DNA from: Paeniglutamicibacter kerguelensis
GTDB taxonomy: Bacteria; Actinomycetota; Actinomycetes; Actinomycetales; Micrococcaceae
Assembly: GCF_017876535.1 (NCBI RefSeq)
Contig: NZ_JAGIOF010000001.1
Location: 124,001 to 188,000, forward strand
Direction: 5' to 3'
DNA length: 64,000 nt
Both the position numbers and the translations under genes were made by a program. Positions 9,010 to 18,667 of the stretch are shown here, piece by piece; within the stretch, counting starts at the first letter, position 1, and each line of letters starts with the position of its first letter. Below the pieces are notes generated by a model that was not told the DNA's origin, did not search any database, and was given only the letters and a program-made list of their open reading frames with translations.

Positions 9010-10215
9010 ATGAACAGCACACCCGCCTTGACCCCGCTGCCGAGAGTGATCGAGATTGCCTCGCTGCGTGACTTTGACAGGCATGCCACGGCGGCACTCG
9101 CCATCGAAGGCGGGCGCCTGGCCGCGTCGATGCACGGGTGGCACGTCCAGTCAGTCGACCTGCGAGGACGCAGCACCGTGCTGGAGAAACTGCGCCCGTC
9201 CGGATCCGTCTTCATGGGGTGCGACATCGAGGGAAAAATCGAGCGGCGGCTGCGTGGCGGCGGGGCACTGGTCTTCCCGGAAATCCCCGGCCTGCCCTTC
9301 GACGCATATCGAGGCGAGCTCTACAGCTGGGATGAGCTGTATGCGGGAATCGGCGAGGGATCCTACGAATCGGTGCCGGACGCCAGGGTCTACGCCTGGA
9401 GTTCCCACCGGTTGGGCGCCGGCGCCCACGACGCGCTGAACGCGGCACTGGCCAGCACCCTGCACGACCACGCCATCGGGAAAAGGCTTGATTCCCAAAT
9501 CCGGGACGGCGAGCTCTCCTTCGCGCCGCTGGTGGGCGTGATGGGCGGGCACGCGCAACAGCGCGGCGGGGACGAGTTCAGGACCGCGGCCCGGCTGGGG
9601 CACGCGCTCGCCGAGGCCGGGTTCATCGTGGCCACGGGCGGGGGACCCGGGGCCATGGAAGCTGCAAACCTGGGTGCCTATCTTTCATCCCTGCCGCTGT
9701 CCACGCTGGACGAGGCGCTGGGGATGCTGGCCGCCGAACCGAGCTTCGGCATCTCCATCACGGGGTGGGCCCGCGCCGCAGAAAGGGTGCGCAACAGGTG
9801 GCCGTCGGGAACGGCGAACCTGGGGATCCCCACCTGGTTCTACGGGCATGAACCGCCGAACATGTTTGCCACCCACATTGCCAAGTACTTTGCCAATGCC
9901 ACCCGCGAGGCGGTGCTGCTGGAGAAGTGCTCGGGCGGCATCGTTTTCCTTCCCGGCGCCGCCGGGACGGTGCAGGAAATCTTCCAGGACGCCTGCGAGA
10001 ACTACTACGGTGCCGCCGGCAGCATCAGCCCCATGGTGTTGGTAGGGGTCGATCACTGGACACGGACGTTGCCCGCCTACCCGCTGCTGCTGGAACTGGC
10101 GCGCGGCCGGCACATGGGCGGTCTGATCCACCTGGTCGACCACCCCGCCGAGGCCGCCAGCATCCTAGTGGGCCTGAACGACGGCGGCATTTCCGGGGTG
10201 CGCGGACTGGCATGA
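9010..10215 (+). CDS. LOG-family Rossmann-fold nucleotide-binding protein
   Basis: 401-residue protein with the lysine decarboxylase-like LOG fold in its C-terminal half: GVMGGHAQQRGG, GGGPGAMEAANLGAY (about residues 210-225) and PGAAGTVQE. Classical LOG enzymes hydrolyse nucleoside 5'-monophosphates and carry PGGxGTxxE; here the second glycine is alanine. The protein is about twice the usual 190-residue length because of an extra N-terminal domain of some 170 residues. The ATG of the downstream sugar kinase overlaps its stop (ATGA), suggesting a shared pathway in nucleotide or sugar salvage. Exact reaction unknown. Confidence 0.8.
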   Translation: MNSTPALTPLPRVIEIASLRDFDRHATAALAIEGGRLAASMHGWHVQSVDLRGRSTVLEKLRPSGSVFMGCDIEGKIERRLRGGGALVFPEIPGLPFDAYRGELYSWDELYAGIGEGSYESVPDARVYAWSSHRLGAGAHDALNAALASTLHDHAIGKRLDSQIRDGELSFAPLVGVMGGHAQQRGGDEFRTAARLGHALAEAGFIVATGGGPGAMEAANLGAYLSSLPLSTLDEALGMLAAEPSFGISITGWARAAERVRNRWPSGTANLGIPTWFYGHEPPNMFATHIAKYFANATREAVLLEKCSGGIVFLPGAAGTVQEIFQDACENYYGAAGSISPMVLVGVDHWTRTLPAYPLLLELARGRHMGGLIHLVDHPAEAASILVGLNDGGISGVRGLA

Positions 10216-11165
10216 GCGCCTACGCGATCGGCATAGACATCGGCGGCACGAAGATCGCCGCGGGGCTGGTGGACGGGAACGGAACGGTCCTGGTCAGGGG
10301 CCGGCGCCCCACCCCGGGATTCGACCCGGCGGCAGTCCTGGCCACGGTGTGCGAGCTGGTCCGGGAGCTCGGCCCCGGCGGCGCGGGCGCCGTGGTGGGG
10401 GTGGGTGCCGCCGGGTGGATGGACCCCGAAGGCAGCACCGTGGTCTTTTCCCCGCACCTGTCCTGGCGCGACGAGCCCCTGCGCAGGGACCTTGAACGGG
10501 CGTTGGGCCGGGACGTGCTGTTGAGCAACGACGCAGATGCGGCGGGCTGGGCCGAGTACCGCTTTGGCGCGGCGCGCGGCGAGGACAACGTGGTGTGCCT
10601 GACCCTGGGCACCGGGATCGGCGGCTCGATCGTGCTGGACGGGGAGCTTCGGCGCGGCCGCTTTGGCATGGCCGGAGAGTTCGGGCACCAGGTCATGGTG
10701 CCCGGCGGCCACCGCTGCGCGTGCGGCAACCGGGGCTGCTGGGAACAATATGCCTCCGGCAACGCCCTGGCCCGCGAGGGTCGCAGCTTGCTGGCCGTGC
10801 ACGGGCCGGTGGCCAAGGGAATGCGCGAGGCCGCGGGAAACAACCCGCATGCCGTCACCGGTGAGCTGGTGAATTCCCTGGCCGTGGCCGGGGACGAGGC
10901 ATGCATCGAGCTTGTGGTTGAGGCGGGGCAGTGGCTGGGACTGGGCCTGGCCAACCTGGCCGCGGTGCTGGACCCGGGCCTCATGGTCATCGGCGGGGGT
11001 CTGGGAGCGGCCTCTCCGTTGCTGCTTGAAACGGCCGAACAGACCTACCGCAGCTCGCTCAGCGGCCGCGGCTACAGGCCCTTTGCCCGGGTGGTCGGCG
11101 CGGAGCTGGGCCCGGACGCCGGCTTGATCGGCGCGGCGGACCTGGCCCGGAACGCGCTGGGATAG
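10212..11165 (+). CDS. ROK-family sugar kinase (glucokinase-like)
   Basis: 317-residue cytoplasmic kinase. The N-terminal phosphate-binding loop GIDIGGTKIAAG (residues 7-18), the catalytic region SNDADAAGWAEYRFG, the GTGIGG loop, the GEFGHQ histidine and the ROK zinc site CACGNRGCWE are all present. It probably phosphorylates glucose or another hexose or amino sugar. Translationally coupled to the LOG-family gene by a 4-base overlap. A hairpin follows before the convergent VIT1-type gene. Confidence 0.88.
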   Translation: MSAYAIGIDIGGTKIAAGLVDGNGTVLVRGRRPTPGFDPAAVLATVCELVRELGPGGAGAVVGVGAAGWMDPEGSTVVFSPHLSWRDEPLRRDLERALGRDVLLSNDADAAGWAEYRFGAARGEDNVVCLTLGTGIGGSIVLDGELRRGRFGMAGEFGHQVMVPGGHRCACGNRGCWEQYASGNALAREGRSLLAVHGPVAKGMREAAGNNPHAVTGELVNSLAVAGDEACIELVVEAGQWLGLGLANLAAVLDPGLMVIGGGLGAASPLLLETAEQTYRSSLSGRGYRPFARVVGAELGPDAGLIGAADLARNALG

Positions 11166-11209
11166 CCGAACGATGCAACAAGCGAACGATCGAACGGCCA
11201 AACAAGAAG

Positions 11210-11248
11210 GTGGCCGGCAGCCTCGTGTGAACGGGAGCCGCCGGCCAC
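11210..11248. terminator. Bidirectional terminator candidate between convergent genes
   Basis: Inverted repeat GTGGCCGGC (11210-11218) and GCCGGCCAC (11240-11248) around a 21-base loop, centred between the convergent ROK kinase and VIT1-type genes. There is no T-run, so this is a weak terminator call based mainly on position. Confidence 0.5.
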
Positions 11249-11282
11249 TCCATGGTTGGGCCGACGCCCGGAGCGACGGGGG

Positions 11283-12386
11283 TCAGGCGACCGTGCCGCC
11301 GAAGAGCAGGCCGAGCGCGTAGGTGATGCCCGCCGCGCTCAGGCCGATGGCCAGCTGGCGCAGGCCGCGCTTGGTCGGGGAGGCGCCGGAGAGCAACCCG
11401 ACGACCCCGCCGGTGGCGAGCAGCGCGATGCCGACCAGCAGGGCGGAGAGCAGGATGGCGGGGGTGCCGCTCATGCCGAAGATGAACGGCAGGATCGGGA
11501 TGACGGCGCCGGAGGCGAAGAAGCAGAAGGACGACGACGCGGCTCCCACGGCCGAACCGATTTCCTCGTGTTCGATCTCCTGGGCTTCTTCGTCGCGTTC
11601 GGGCCACAGGGACAGCGTGGGGTTGCAATCGCAGGAATACAGGCCCATGCGTTCGGCAGCGCGGTGCGCGGCGTCCTCGTCGCTCATGCCGCGGGCCTTG
11701 TAGACCAGCACCAGCTCGTTGGCGTCGAGATCGAGGTCCGGGGCTGCGGAAAGGGTGATCTGCGTGGGCTTGGAAGCGGAGAGCAGCTCGCGCTGGGAAC
11801 GCACGGAGACGAACTCGCCGGCGGCCATGGACAGGGCGCCCGCCAGCAGGCCGGCAATGCCGGAGAAGAGCACAAAGGAGCTGGCCACGCCGGTGGCGCC
11901 GATGCCCATGACCAGGGCGAGGTTTGAGACCAGGCCGTCGTTGGCCCCGAACACCGCGGCGCGGAAGTTGCCCGAGAGCCTGTTGCGCCCGCGGGTTGCC
12001 AGGCCGCGCACGACCTCCTCGTGGACAAGCTCGTCGGCGGCCATTTGGCGGGTGGCATCGGTGTCGGCCGCGTAGGGGGAGTCGCCCTCGGCGCGCTGGG
12101 CCAGCGCCAGCACAAACACGGAACCGAAGTGGCGGGCCAGGAAACGCAACACCGTGCGGCGCAGCGAGGGGCGGGCGGCCTTCGCCGCATGGTCGCCCAG
12201 CAGGTTGCGCCAGTGTTCCTCGTGGCGGGTTTCTGCGTCGGCCAGGCCCAGCAGGATGGCGCGTTCCTCGCCCGTGCGCTTGTTGGCCAGTTCGCGGTAG
12301 ACGGCGCCCTCGGCGATTTCATCGGCCAGGTAGTGGCGCCAGCGTTTGATTTGGGCGGGAGTGGGGGTTGGCGCTTGTGGCGTCAT
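11283..12386 (-). CDS. Ferritin-like/VIT1-family metal transporter
   Basis: 367-residue fusion. An N-terminal ferritin-like (rubrerythrin-type) helical domain carries repeated Glu/His ligands (for example ETRHEEHW), and a C-terminal CCC1/VIT1 domain has about five membrane helices starting near FRAAVFGANDGLVSNLALVMG. The family moves Fe2+ or Mn2+ across the membrane, with the soluble domain binding the metal. The ATG at 12386 is preferred over upstream starts because AGGA precedes it at seven bases. Monocistronic and convergent with the ROK kinase gene. Confidence 0.88.
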   Translation of the reverse strand: MTPQAPTPTPAQIKRWRHYLADEIAEGAVYRELANKRTGEERAILLGLADAETRHEEHWRNLLGDHAAKAARPSLRRTVLRFLARHFGSVFVLALAQRAEGDSPYAADTDATRQMAADELVHEEVVRGLATRGRNRLSGNFRAAVFGANDGLVSNLALVMGIGATGVASSFVLFSGIAGLLAGALSMAAGEFVSVRSQRELLSASKPTQITLSAAPDLDLDANELVLVYKARGMSDEDAAHRAAERMGLYSCDCNPTLSLWPERDEEAQEIEHEEIGSAVGAASSSFCFFASGAVIPILPFIFGMSGTPAILLSALLVGIALLATGGVVGLLSGASPTKRGLRQLAIGLSAAGITYALGLLFGGTVA

Positions 12387-12615
12387 GTCTCGTCCTCGGT
12401 TGGTTTCCATGGCGGTGGGGCCATGCGATGGGGAGGAACAAGCAATGTTTTTGGGTGCGTTGAACCTCGGGCCACCGTAGGTGGGCCGAAGGTCTCGTTC
12501 GCCTTGGCGCAAATCCATCGGATTTCCGCAAGGTGGTTTGCCGGGCCGCAACTTTGCGGCCAGTATGTCGACGCACCGCCGCCACCACGAATGGTGAACT
12601 CGGAACTACTCCCCT

Positions 12616-12888
12616 TCAGCGAACCACTTTAGCCGTCGGACGCGCTTCGGAGAATTCGACGAGGCTAAAAATGCGCGTCCGGCCTGCGGTGTTTCCCGTG
12701 ACCGGGGTGCGGACCAGCAAACTCGACGACGCCGGGTCCCAACGCGGGACCTCAACCGAGTCGGCCAGGGCCCGGGCGACGGAGGGTGCGTCGTTGACTT
12801 GGAAACTGCGCCAGGAACCGTGCAGGTTCAATTCGATGACGGCGCGGTGCAGGTCAAAGAGGGGCAGAACGGGGACGGATTGTTCCAT
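12616..12888 (-). CDS. Hypothetical protein, 90 residues
   Basis: Small soluble frame with no recognised domain, no membrane segment and no clear ribosome site before the ATG at 12888. Composition looks protein-like (LFDLHRAVIELNLHGSW at the N-terminus) and it fills an otherwise empty stretch. Treat as tentative. Confidence 0.4.
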   Translation of the reverse strand: MEQSVPVLPLFDLHRAVIELNLHGSWRSFQVNDAPSVARALADSVEVPRWDPASSSLLVRTPVTGNTAGRTRIFSLVEFSEARPTAKVVR

Positions 12889-13030
12889 GGCGGCAGCGGC
12901 CGGCCTTTCACTAGCTCTTGCCGCCGCCTTGTGGCGCCGGCCGCTTCTTCATCCGAACCACCCATGAACCTGGGGTTGGTGCGCGGCCAGTCGGAGCTTG
13001 GCGCCGCATCTCGTGAAGCTGGTCACCACA

Positions 13031-13609
13031 CTATCGCGAGTCGGCCGCCAGCTGGATCTTTTGGTGCAAATCAGACCATGCCCTCGCGTCATAATCGGGC
13101 AAGTTGGGGGAAATGCGACGGTCCCCGGCGCTTCCGTCAATGAGCTCGCGCACGATGTCGATGTGCCCGGCGTGGCGGGCGGTCTCCACGTTCATGTGGA
13201 TGAGCAGCCGTCCGATGGTGGTGTCCCGTTTCTCCGGCGCCCACCATGCGACCGTTGCCGGGGCATCGAGCGGCAACGCCTCGATGTTCCGGTTGGCCGA
13301 GGCGATGGCGCTGCGGTAATAGTCGAGGATGTCGGCGCTGGGGATGTCCGCGGGGACCCACATGTCGTACTCGGGATCGTCGCTCTGGTTCAATGCAATG
13401 AAGCGCGGCTGCTCGACGGTTTGTCCAAGGCATTCCACAAAGTACCCGAGTTCCACGCTGGCCAGGTGCTGGATGAGGCCCAGGATGTTGGTTCCGCTGG
13501 GCACCAGGGGGCGTGTCAGGTCGTAGTCGTCCAGCCCCTCGGCCTTCCACAGCACCGCCTCGCGGGAAGCGTTGAGGTATGTGAGCAAATGATTTTTCTG
13601 ATCGTCCAT
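13031..13609 (-). CDS. DinB/DUF664-family protein
   Basis: 192-residue four-helix-bundle protein. The first helix region contains LIQHLASVELGYFVE, and RLLIHMNVETARHAGHIDIVREL contributes the second and third histidine ligands of the DinB metal site. This family includes mycothiol- or bacillithiol-dependent transferases and many uncharacterised enzymes, so a thiol transferase role in an actinobacterium is possible but unproven. Monocistronic. Confidence 0.82.
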   Translation of the reverse strand: MDDQKNHLLTYLNASREAVLWKAEGLDDYDLTRPLVPSGTNILGLIQHLASVELGYFVECLGQTVEQPRFIALNQSDDPEYDMWVPADIPSADILDYYRSAIASANRNIEALPLDAPATVAWWAPEKRDTTIGRLLIHMNVETARHAGHIDIVRELIDGSAGDRRISPNLPDYDARAWSDLHQKIQLAADSR

Positions 13610-13663
13610 GGGCTACAGCCTAGGAGTGGGAATGCCCTGCTGGCTAGGGATGCAAGCCCTCTG

Positions 13664-13727
13664 CACACGAAAGGGTCCCGTCGGACAAGCATCCTTGGAT
13701 GCATGTCCGACGGGACCCTTTCGTGTG
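13664..13727 (-). terminator. Very long hairpin, terminator of the symporter gene
   Basis: Inverted repeat with 31-base arms (13664-13694 and 13697-13727) differing at one position and separated by only TT. It lies 11 bases after the stop of the minus-strand symporter gene. Arms begin CACACGAAAGGGTCCCGTCG. Position makes it a terminator; the length is exceptional. Confidence 0.8.
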
Positions 13728-13737
13728 CCCGGTTGGG

Positions 13738-15261
13738 CTACTTGGTGATCGGCTCTGCTTCGATGCCCTCGACGTCGACCTCGCCGGCGACGCGGGAGTT
13801 CCAGTTTGTGATGATGGCGGGCTCGGTGGGCCGAGTGGAGAGCGAAACCGCAACGTAAACGATGACCGAGGCGATCAGGCCGTAGTAGATCGGTTCGTTG
13901 GCGTAGATTCCGGCAAAGCGCTCGGTCGCCTGGATTTCCAGGACGATCATGGTGCCCAGAGTGACGACGGTTCCGGCCGCCATCGACGCTGCCGCGCCGA
14001 TGCCGTTGCCGCGCTTCCACATCAGCCCGCCGATGATTGCCACCAGCAGGCCGCCGACGAGGATGTCGTAGGCGATGGTGAGGGCGGCGACCACGTCGGA
14101 GACCATGATGGCCAGGGCGATGGCCACGATGCCCAGGATCAGTACCCAGATGCGGTTGGCGCGCACGTCGTGCTCGGGGTTCTCGTTCGAGTTGACCCGG
14201 ATTTCCTTGCCGAACCAGCCGGCGACAAACGGGGTGACGTCGGTGCGTGCGACGGTTGCCGCGGCGATCAGTGCGCCCGATGCGGTGGACATCATGGCGG
14301 CTACTGCCGCTGCCAGCACCAGGCCGCCGACGGCCACCGGGAGAAGCTGGGTTGCAACCTCGGCGTAGACGACGTCCTTGCCGAGGTTGGCGACGTCGAT
14401 TTCCGGCAGCGCAACGCGTGCGGCCAGGCCGATGATGGCGCCTGCAGCGCCGTAGAGCACGCAGTAGATGCCAGCGGTGGTGCCGCCCCAGCGGGCAACC
14501 TTCGGGGTCTTCGCGGTGAACACGCGCTGCCAGATGTCCTGGCCGATCAGCAGGCCCAGGGTGTAGACCACGAAGTAGGTGATGATGGTCTGGACGCCGA
14601 TGCCGTCCCAGGTGAAGAACTCGGCGCCGACGCGTTCACGGATGCCGCCCATGCCGCCCGCGGCGTTCAGGGCGAACGGGAGCATCAGGAAGAAGATGCC
14701 GACGGTCTTGATGACAAACTGCACCTGGTCGGCCAGGGTGATGGACCACATGCCGCCGATGGTGGAGTAGATGACAACGATGATGCCGCCGATGGCGATT
14801 GCCATCCACTTTTCCCAGCCGAAGAGCACCACGAAGATGGTCGCGTAGGCGCTGGTGGAGGTTGCACAGAGCATCAGCGTGTAGGCGAGCATCACGATGC
14901 CCGAGGTGTTGGTCGCCGACTTGCTGCCGTAGCGAAGGGTCAGCATCTGGGAGACAGTGAAGACCTTGAGTCGCTGCAGGGTCGGTGCGAACACCAGCGA
15001 GAGCAGGATGACGCCGACGCCGATGGCGACCACGAGCCACATGCCGGAGATGCCGAACTTGTAGCCGAGGCCCACGCCGCCGACGGTGGACGCCCCGCCC
15101 AGGACGACCGCCGCCATGGTTCCGGTGTAGAGGAAGGGGCCGAGGCGTCGGCCTGCGACCAGGTAGTCGCTGCTGTTCTTGGTGCGGGACTTGCCCCACC
15201 AGCCGAAGGCGAGCATGGCCGCCAGGTACACGGCCACGATAGTGCCATTGATGAATTCCAT
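13738..15261 (-). CDS. Sodium:solute symporter (SSS family)
   Basis: 507-residue transporter with about 13 membrane helices. Features of the family include SRTKNSSDYLVAGRRLGPFL after the first helix, GGASTVGGVGLGYKFG in the second/third helices and a sodium-site region near MMSTASGALIAAATVARTD. It imports a small solute using the sodium gradient; the solute cannot be read from sequence. It is divergent from the XRE-cupin regulator, which may control it, and it may belong with the guanidino/agmatinase genes at 19.5-22.2 kb. Confidence 0.9.
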   Translation of the reverse strand: MEFINGTIVAVYLAAMLAFGWWGKSRTKNSSDYLVAGRRLGPFLYTGTMAAVVLGGASTVGGVGLGYKFGISGMWLVVAIGVGVILLSLVFAPTLQRLKVFTVSQMLTLRYGSKSATNTSGIVMLAYTLMLCATSTSAYATIFVVLFGWEKWMAIAIGGIIVVIYSTIGGMWSITLADQVQFVIKTVGIFFLMLPFALNAAGGMGGIRERVGAEFFTWDGIGVQTIITYFVVYTLGLLIGQDIWQRVFTAKTPKVARWGGTTAGIYCVLYGAAGAIIGLAARVALPEIDVANLGKDVVYAEVATQLLPVAVGGLVLAAAVAAMMSTASGALIAAATVARTDVTPFVAGWFGKEIRVNSNENPEHDVRANRIWVLILGIVAIALAIMVSDVVAALTIAYDILVGGLLVAIIGGLMWKRGNGIGAAASMAAGTVVTLGTMIVLEIQATERFAGIYANEPIYYGLIASVIVYVAVSLSTRPTEPAIITNWNSRVAGEVDVEGIEAEPITK

Positions 15262-15421
15262 GAGGGTTTGACCTTAGGTGAGGCTTCGGGACAGGCAAGG
15301 CGATCGATGCCTGTTGGTAAACATTTGTTGTCTCCTAGGCTAATGTGAGCTGACTTACACGTCAATTGCCCTAAGCTATATAAACCCGACCCATTTCTGA
15401 GCACCTTGGAGTATCGAGCCC

Positions 15422-15997
15422 ATGAAAGCCTTGCCCGTTGAGCCCAGCAATGCGGCGTTGGCCATTGGTTCGCGCATTCGAAGCGTTCGCCAGGCGCAGC
15501 GGCTGACCATCGACCAGGTTGCCGAATCCACGGGGCTGACCAAGGGTTTCCTCTCCCGTGTGGAGCGCGACTTGACCAGTCCATCGGTTGCGTCGTTGGT
15601 GACCCTGTGTCAGGTCCTGTCCCTCGATGTGGGGGAGCTGTTTTCCCAGCCCGACACCCACGTGGTGAGGCTGTCCGAGGCTCCTCGCATTTCGTTGGGC
15701 GGCGAGGGAATCGTTGAACAGCTTGTCACCGCACGCTCGGAGCGGCGCCTGCAAATGATCCGGGCGGTCATCGAGCCGCGGGGCGAGGGCGAAAAGGAGC
15801 TCTACGCGGTCGACTGCGAGGTCGAGGTGCTGAATGTCATTTCCGGAAAGTTCATCCTGATCTTCGCCAACGAACGGTTCGAGCTGGATGCGGGGGACAC
15901 CGTGACCTTCCCCGGCCGCGAACCCCACAGCTGGATCAATCCCTCCGACGAGCAAACCGTGGTGACCTGGACACTGGTGCCCGCGGCCTCGCGTTGA
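15422..15997 (+). CDS. XRE-cupin transcriptional regulator (PuuR-like)
   Basis: 191-residue regulator with an N-terminal XRE helix-turn-helix (residues about 15-70, with QVAESTGLTKGFLSRVERD) and a C-terminal cupin effector domain (VISGKFILIFANERFELDAGD ... HSWINPSDEQ). The class includes PuuR, which senses putrescine, so control of polyamine or guanidino uptake is plausible. Divergent from the symporter over a 160-base gap that should hold both promoters. Confidence 0.88.
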   Translation: MKALPVEPSNAALAIGSRIRSVRQAQRLTIDQVAESTGLTKGFLSRVERDLTSPSVASLVTLCQVLSLDVGELFSQPDTHVVRLSEAPRISLGGEGIVEQLVTARSERRLQMIRAVIEPRGEGEKELYAVDCEVEVLNVISGKFILIFANERFELDAGDTVTFPGREPHSWINPSDEQTVVTWTLVPAASR

Positions 15998-16042
15998 TCC
16001 GTTGGACTTACCACCCCCTTCTCGCATTTACCCGCGGCACGG

Positions 16043-18010
16043 CTAGCCCACGTGCACCCAGGGACGTTTACTGACGTAAGGCTCCGCTTCGCGCAGGACT
16101 TCGCGGGTCAGCGGCGCGATCTCGCCCTGGCCGAGGAAGATGAAGCGCAGCAGGTTGCGCACGGGATCCCCTTCCGTCCATCGGAAGTAGATGTGCGGCA
16201 TGATTCCGGTCTGGTCCCTGATGGCGATGCAGGTCGCGGCAATGGCCGTCGGGACAGACGGCGCCGAGGCCTGAAGGATCTTGTAACCATGCCGGGTGAC
16301 GCCCTCCACCATGAGGTCCTGGGAGAAGTCGGAAAAATCGGCGATCTTGATCTCGATGAAGATCACGGGTGCACCTTCGGGCAGGTGGCTTGCCATTTGC
16401 GCGTGGGCCAGCTTGTGGCGGTAGCGCGCCGCGGACAGCCGCACCGGCTCATGGGCGATGATGCGCACCATGTTGTCTTCGGCGGCCGCCTTCACGATTG
16501 CCAGGGCGTCCTCATCCAGGGTGACCGAGGTGGTGCGCAACTCCGTGGAGCGCCGGAAGCGCGAGAAGAGGGACACCGCGATGATGCCAAGAATGAAGAG
16601 CGCGGCGATGCGGATGCCGTCGGGGCGTTCAACAACGTTGGCGCCCGTGGTGTAGAGGAAGATGACGGAAATGATGCCGAAGCCGATGGAGCGCCAGCGT
16701 TGACCCTTGCGCTTGGCGGAAATGGTGACGGCGACGGCCGCCGACGCCATGAGGACCAACACTCCGGTGGCGTAGGCGGCGCCCTGCGCATCGACGCTGG
16801 CTTCGAACACCAGGGTGATGAGCACTGCAACGCCAATAAGCACCAGGACCAGGGGCCGGATGGCACGTGCCCATTCCGGGGCCATGCCGAAACGCGGCAG
16901 GTAGCGCGGGATCAGGTTCAGCATGCCTGCCAATGCCGAGGCGCCGGCGAACCACAGGATCAGGATCGTCGAGATGTCATAGATGCTGCCGAAGCCTTCA
17001 CCCAACATGCCGTGGGCCAGGAACGACAAGGCGCGGCCGTTGGCTGCGCCGCCTGGCTGGAATTCCGGCGCCGGAATCAGCAGGGTGGTCACGATCGATG
17101 AACAGACCAGGAAGACGCTCATGGTGAGGGCGGCTGTGAGCAGCAATTTCTTGGCTCCGGCAATGCGCCCTGTGGGTCGCTTCTCGGTGTCGCCCGGGTT
17201 GGACCGGATCTGCGGCATGACGGCAACGCCTGTTTCGAATCCCGAAAGGCCCAAGGCCAATTTGGGGAAGACCAGGAGCGCAATGGCGATCATCATCCAC
17301 GGATTACTGTGTTCCGCGGTGAGGTTAAGCCACCAGTGGTCAACCGGTGCGGGGTTTTGGATCAGGGAGACGAATGCCGTGGCAATCACCACGACGTTCA
17401 GCGCCAGGTAGATTGCAACAAGAGCCACGGCCAGCCAGATGACCTCATGGAACCCGCGGAGGAAAAGGCCTCCGAGCAGCAGGATCAACACCAGGGTGAT
17501 GGCCACCTGCTGCCCGTGGAACCATTCCGGGGTGAGGGGGTTTTCGATGATGTGTGCCGTGGCATCCGCCGAGGACAGCGTGATGGTGATCATGAAGTCC
17601 GTTGCGGCGAACCCCAGCAATATCAGGACGAACAGCTTGCCCTTCCAATGGGGGAGCAAGCGCTCGAGCATGGAGATGGAGCCCTGTCCGTGAGGGGACT
17701 CATGGGCCACCCTGCGGTAGACGGGAAGTGCGGCGCCAAGGGTCACTGCCACCAGCATCAATGTTGCAAGTGGTGCCAGCGCTCCCGCGGCAAGTGCGGC
17801 GATGGCCGGTTGGTAGCCAAGAGTCGAGAAGTAGTCCAACCCCGAAAGGCACATAACCTGCCACCAGCGGTGGCCGGTTGGCTTCGCCTCTGCTGCCTGG
17901 CCTTCCTCGTGTCCGACTTCGGTGTCGCTGAGCCACCGGGCAATCCCGGCGGTTCGATCCCTTATGGGGGTAGTCCGCACCAACTCGGACGAACTCACGT
18001 TTTTATTCAC
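16043..18010 (-). CDS. APC-family permease with C-terminal soluble domain
   Basis: About 655 residues: a soluble N-terminus of some 60 residues, roughly 12 membrane helices (first [20 protein letters not shown]), then a C-terminal cytoplasmic domain of about 170 residues after [20 protein letters not shown]. Such long APC-type transporters are usually annotated as amino acid permeases, with some similarity in layout to potassium KUP-like transporters. The start is uncertain: TTG 18040, GTG 18010 and GTG 17998 are in frame and none has a well-placed ribosome site, so leaderless initiation is possible. Confidence 0.82.
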   Translation of the reverse strand: MNKNVSSSELVRTTPIRDRTAGIARWLSDTEVGHEEGQAAEAKPTGHRWWQVMCLSGLDYFSTLGYQPAIAALAAGALAPLATLMLVAVTLGAALPVYRRVAHESPHGQGSISMLERLLPHWKGKLFVLILLGFAATDFMITITLSSADATAHIIENPLTPEWFHGQQVAITLVLILLLGGLFLRGFHEVIWLAVALVAIYLALNVVVIATAFVSLIQNPAPVDHWWLNLTAEHSNPWMMIAIALLVFPKLALGLSGFETGVAVMPQIRSNPGDTEKRPTGRIAGAKKLLLTAALTMSVFLVCSSIVTTLLIPAPEFQPGGAANGRALSFLAHGMLGEGFGSIYDISTILILWFAGASALAGMLNLIPRYLPRFGMAPEWARAIRPLVLVLIGVAVLITLVFEASVDAQGAAYATGVLVLMASAAVAVTISAKRKGQRWRSIGFGIISVIFLYTTGANVVERPDGIRIAALFILGIIAVSLFSRFRRSTELRTTSVTLDEDALAIVKAAAEDNMVRIIAHEPVRLSAARYRHKLAHAQMASHLPEGAPVIFIEIKIADFSDFSQDLMVEGVTRHGYKILQASAPSVPTAIAATCIAIRDQTGIMPHIYFRWTEGDPVRNLLRFIFLGQGEIAPLTREVLREAEPYVSKRPWVHVG

Positions 18011-18183
18011 GAGTGAGAACGCTACTCCTGATCGAATCAAATTGATCTAGCGATGCCGGAACAATTTTGGTGATTTGCGTGACACTGTCCACTTTGACAT
18101 TCCCTGCCGGAAAAGCAACCATTTTTGTAGCGGAGTACCGGAGAATTCGCTCTCTTGACCGCCACCCGTGAAGGACAATGCTT

Positions 18184-18609
18184 GTGAGTTCCCTGCCCGA
18201 AGATGCCGCGCCGGCCATTTCCGAAACCAAACGACTTTGGGCGCCGTGGTGGTTGGCCTTGGTGTTGGGTGTCGTTTGCGGCACCGCACTGACATTCCTG
18301 CGGGCCCACAAGTCCTTTGTTATACCCGGTGCCATTGCGCTCGCCGGGCTGATCCTGATTGTCGGGATCGCCACCATTGCCCGTCGGCAAAAGCACGTCG
18401 AAGCGCTGGACCCGCCGGTATCCGCCGGCTATGTGGCATGGATGGCGGTTCTCATTTTCTTGGCCGGACCGGTGCAGGTCTTCTTCCTGCCATCGAATCC
18501 GCAAGAGGTCATCCTCAAGGCCGTTGTCTTATCGGTGGGTCTTTCGGTCGCCGTCTACGGAGCCGACCGCTCACTCTTTGCGAAGTTTGCCAGGCCCCTG
18601 GCGCGTTGA
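18184..18609 (+). CDS. Small four-helix membrane protein
   Basis: 141 residues with about four membrane helices (WWLALVLGVVCGTALTFL; FVIPGAIALAGLILIVGIAT; AGYVAWMAVLIFLAGPVQVF; VILKAVVLSVGLSVAVYGAD). GTG 18184 is preferred to ATG 18178 because AAGGA (18171-18175) then has an eight-base spacer. No family recognised. It sits just upstream of the operator of a membrane-protein/winged-helix module and may belong with it functionally. Confidence 0.72.
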   Translation: MSSLPEDAAPAISETKRLWAPWWLALVLGVVCGTALTFLRAHKSFVIPGAIALAGLILIVGIATIARRQKHVEALDPPVSAGYVAWMAVLIFLAGPVQVFFLPSNPQEVILKAVVLSVGLSVAVYGADRSLFAKFARPLAR

Positions 18610-18616
18610 TGGTTGC

Positions 18617-18656
18617 CTTTCCGTTATGGAAAGGCAAAGCTTTCCGTAACGGAAAG
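18617..18656 (+). promoter_or_regulatory. Double palindromic operator, module A
   Basis: Two inverted repeats CTTTCC-N5-GGAAAG (18617-18633 and 18640-18656), 23 bases centre to centre, ending 12 bases before the GTG of the membrane gene. The same two-site arrangement with the same spacing occurs at 57561-57600 in front of the paralogous module B. Confidence 0.8.
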
Positions 18657-18667
18657 TGGGGTGCCGG

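Noticed and set aside
13699..15348. A 549-codon open frame opposite the sodium/solute symporter
   Set aside because: Antisense shadow rich in Asp/Gly/His; begins inside the long hairpin.
15262..15421. A shared operator for the XRE-cupin regulator between this gap and 19475-19494
   Set aside because: Short GTTG/CAAC words occur in both regions but could not be aligned into one convincing palindrome.
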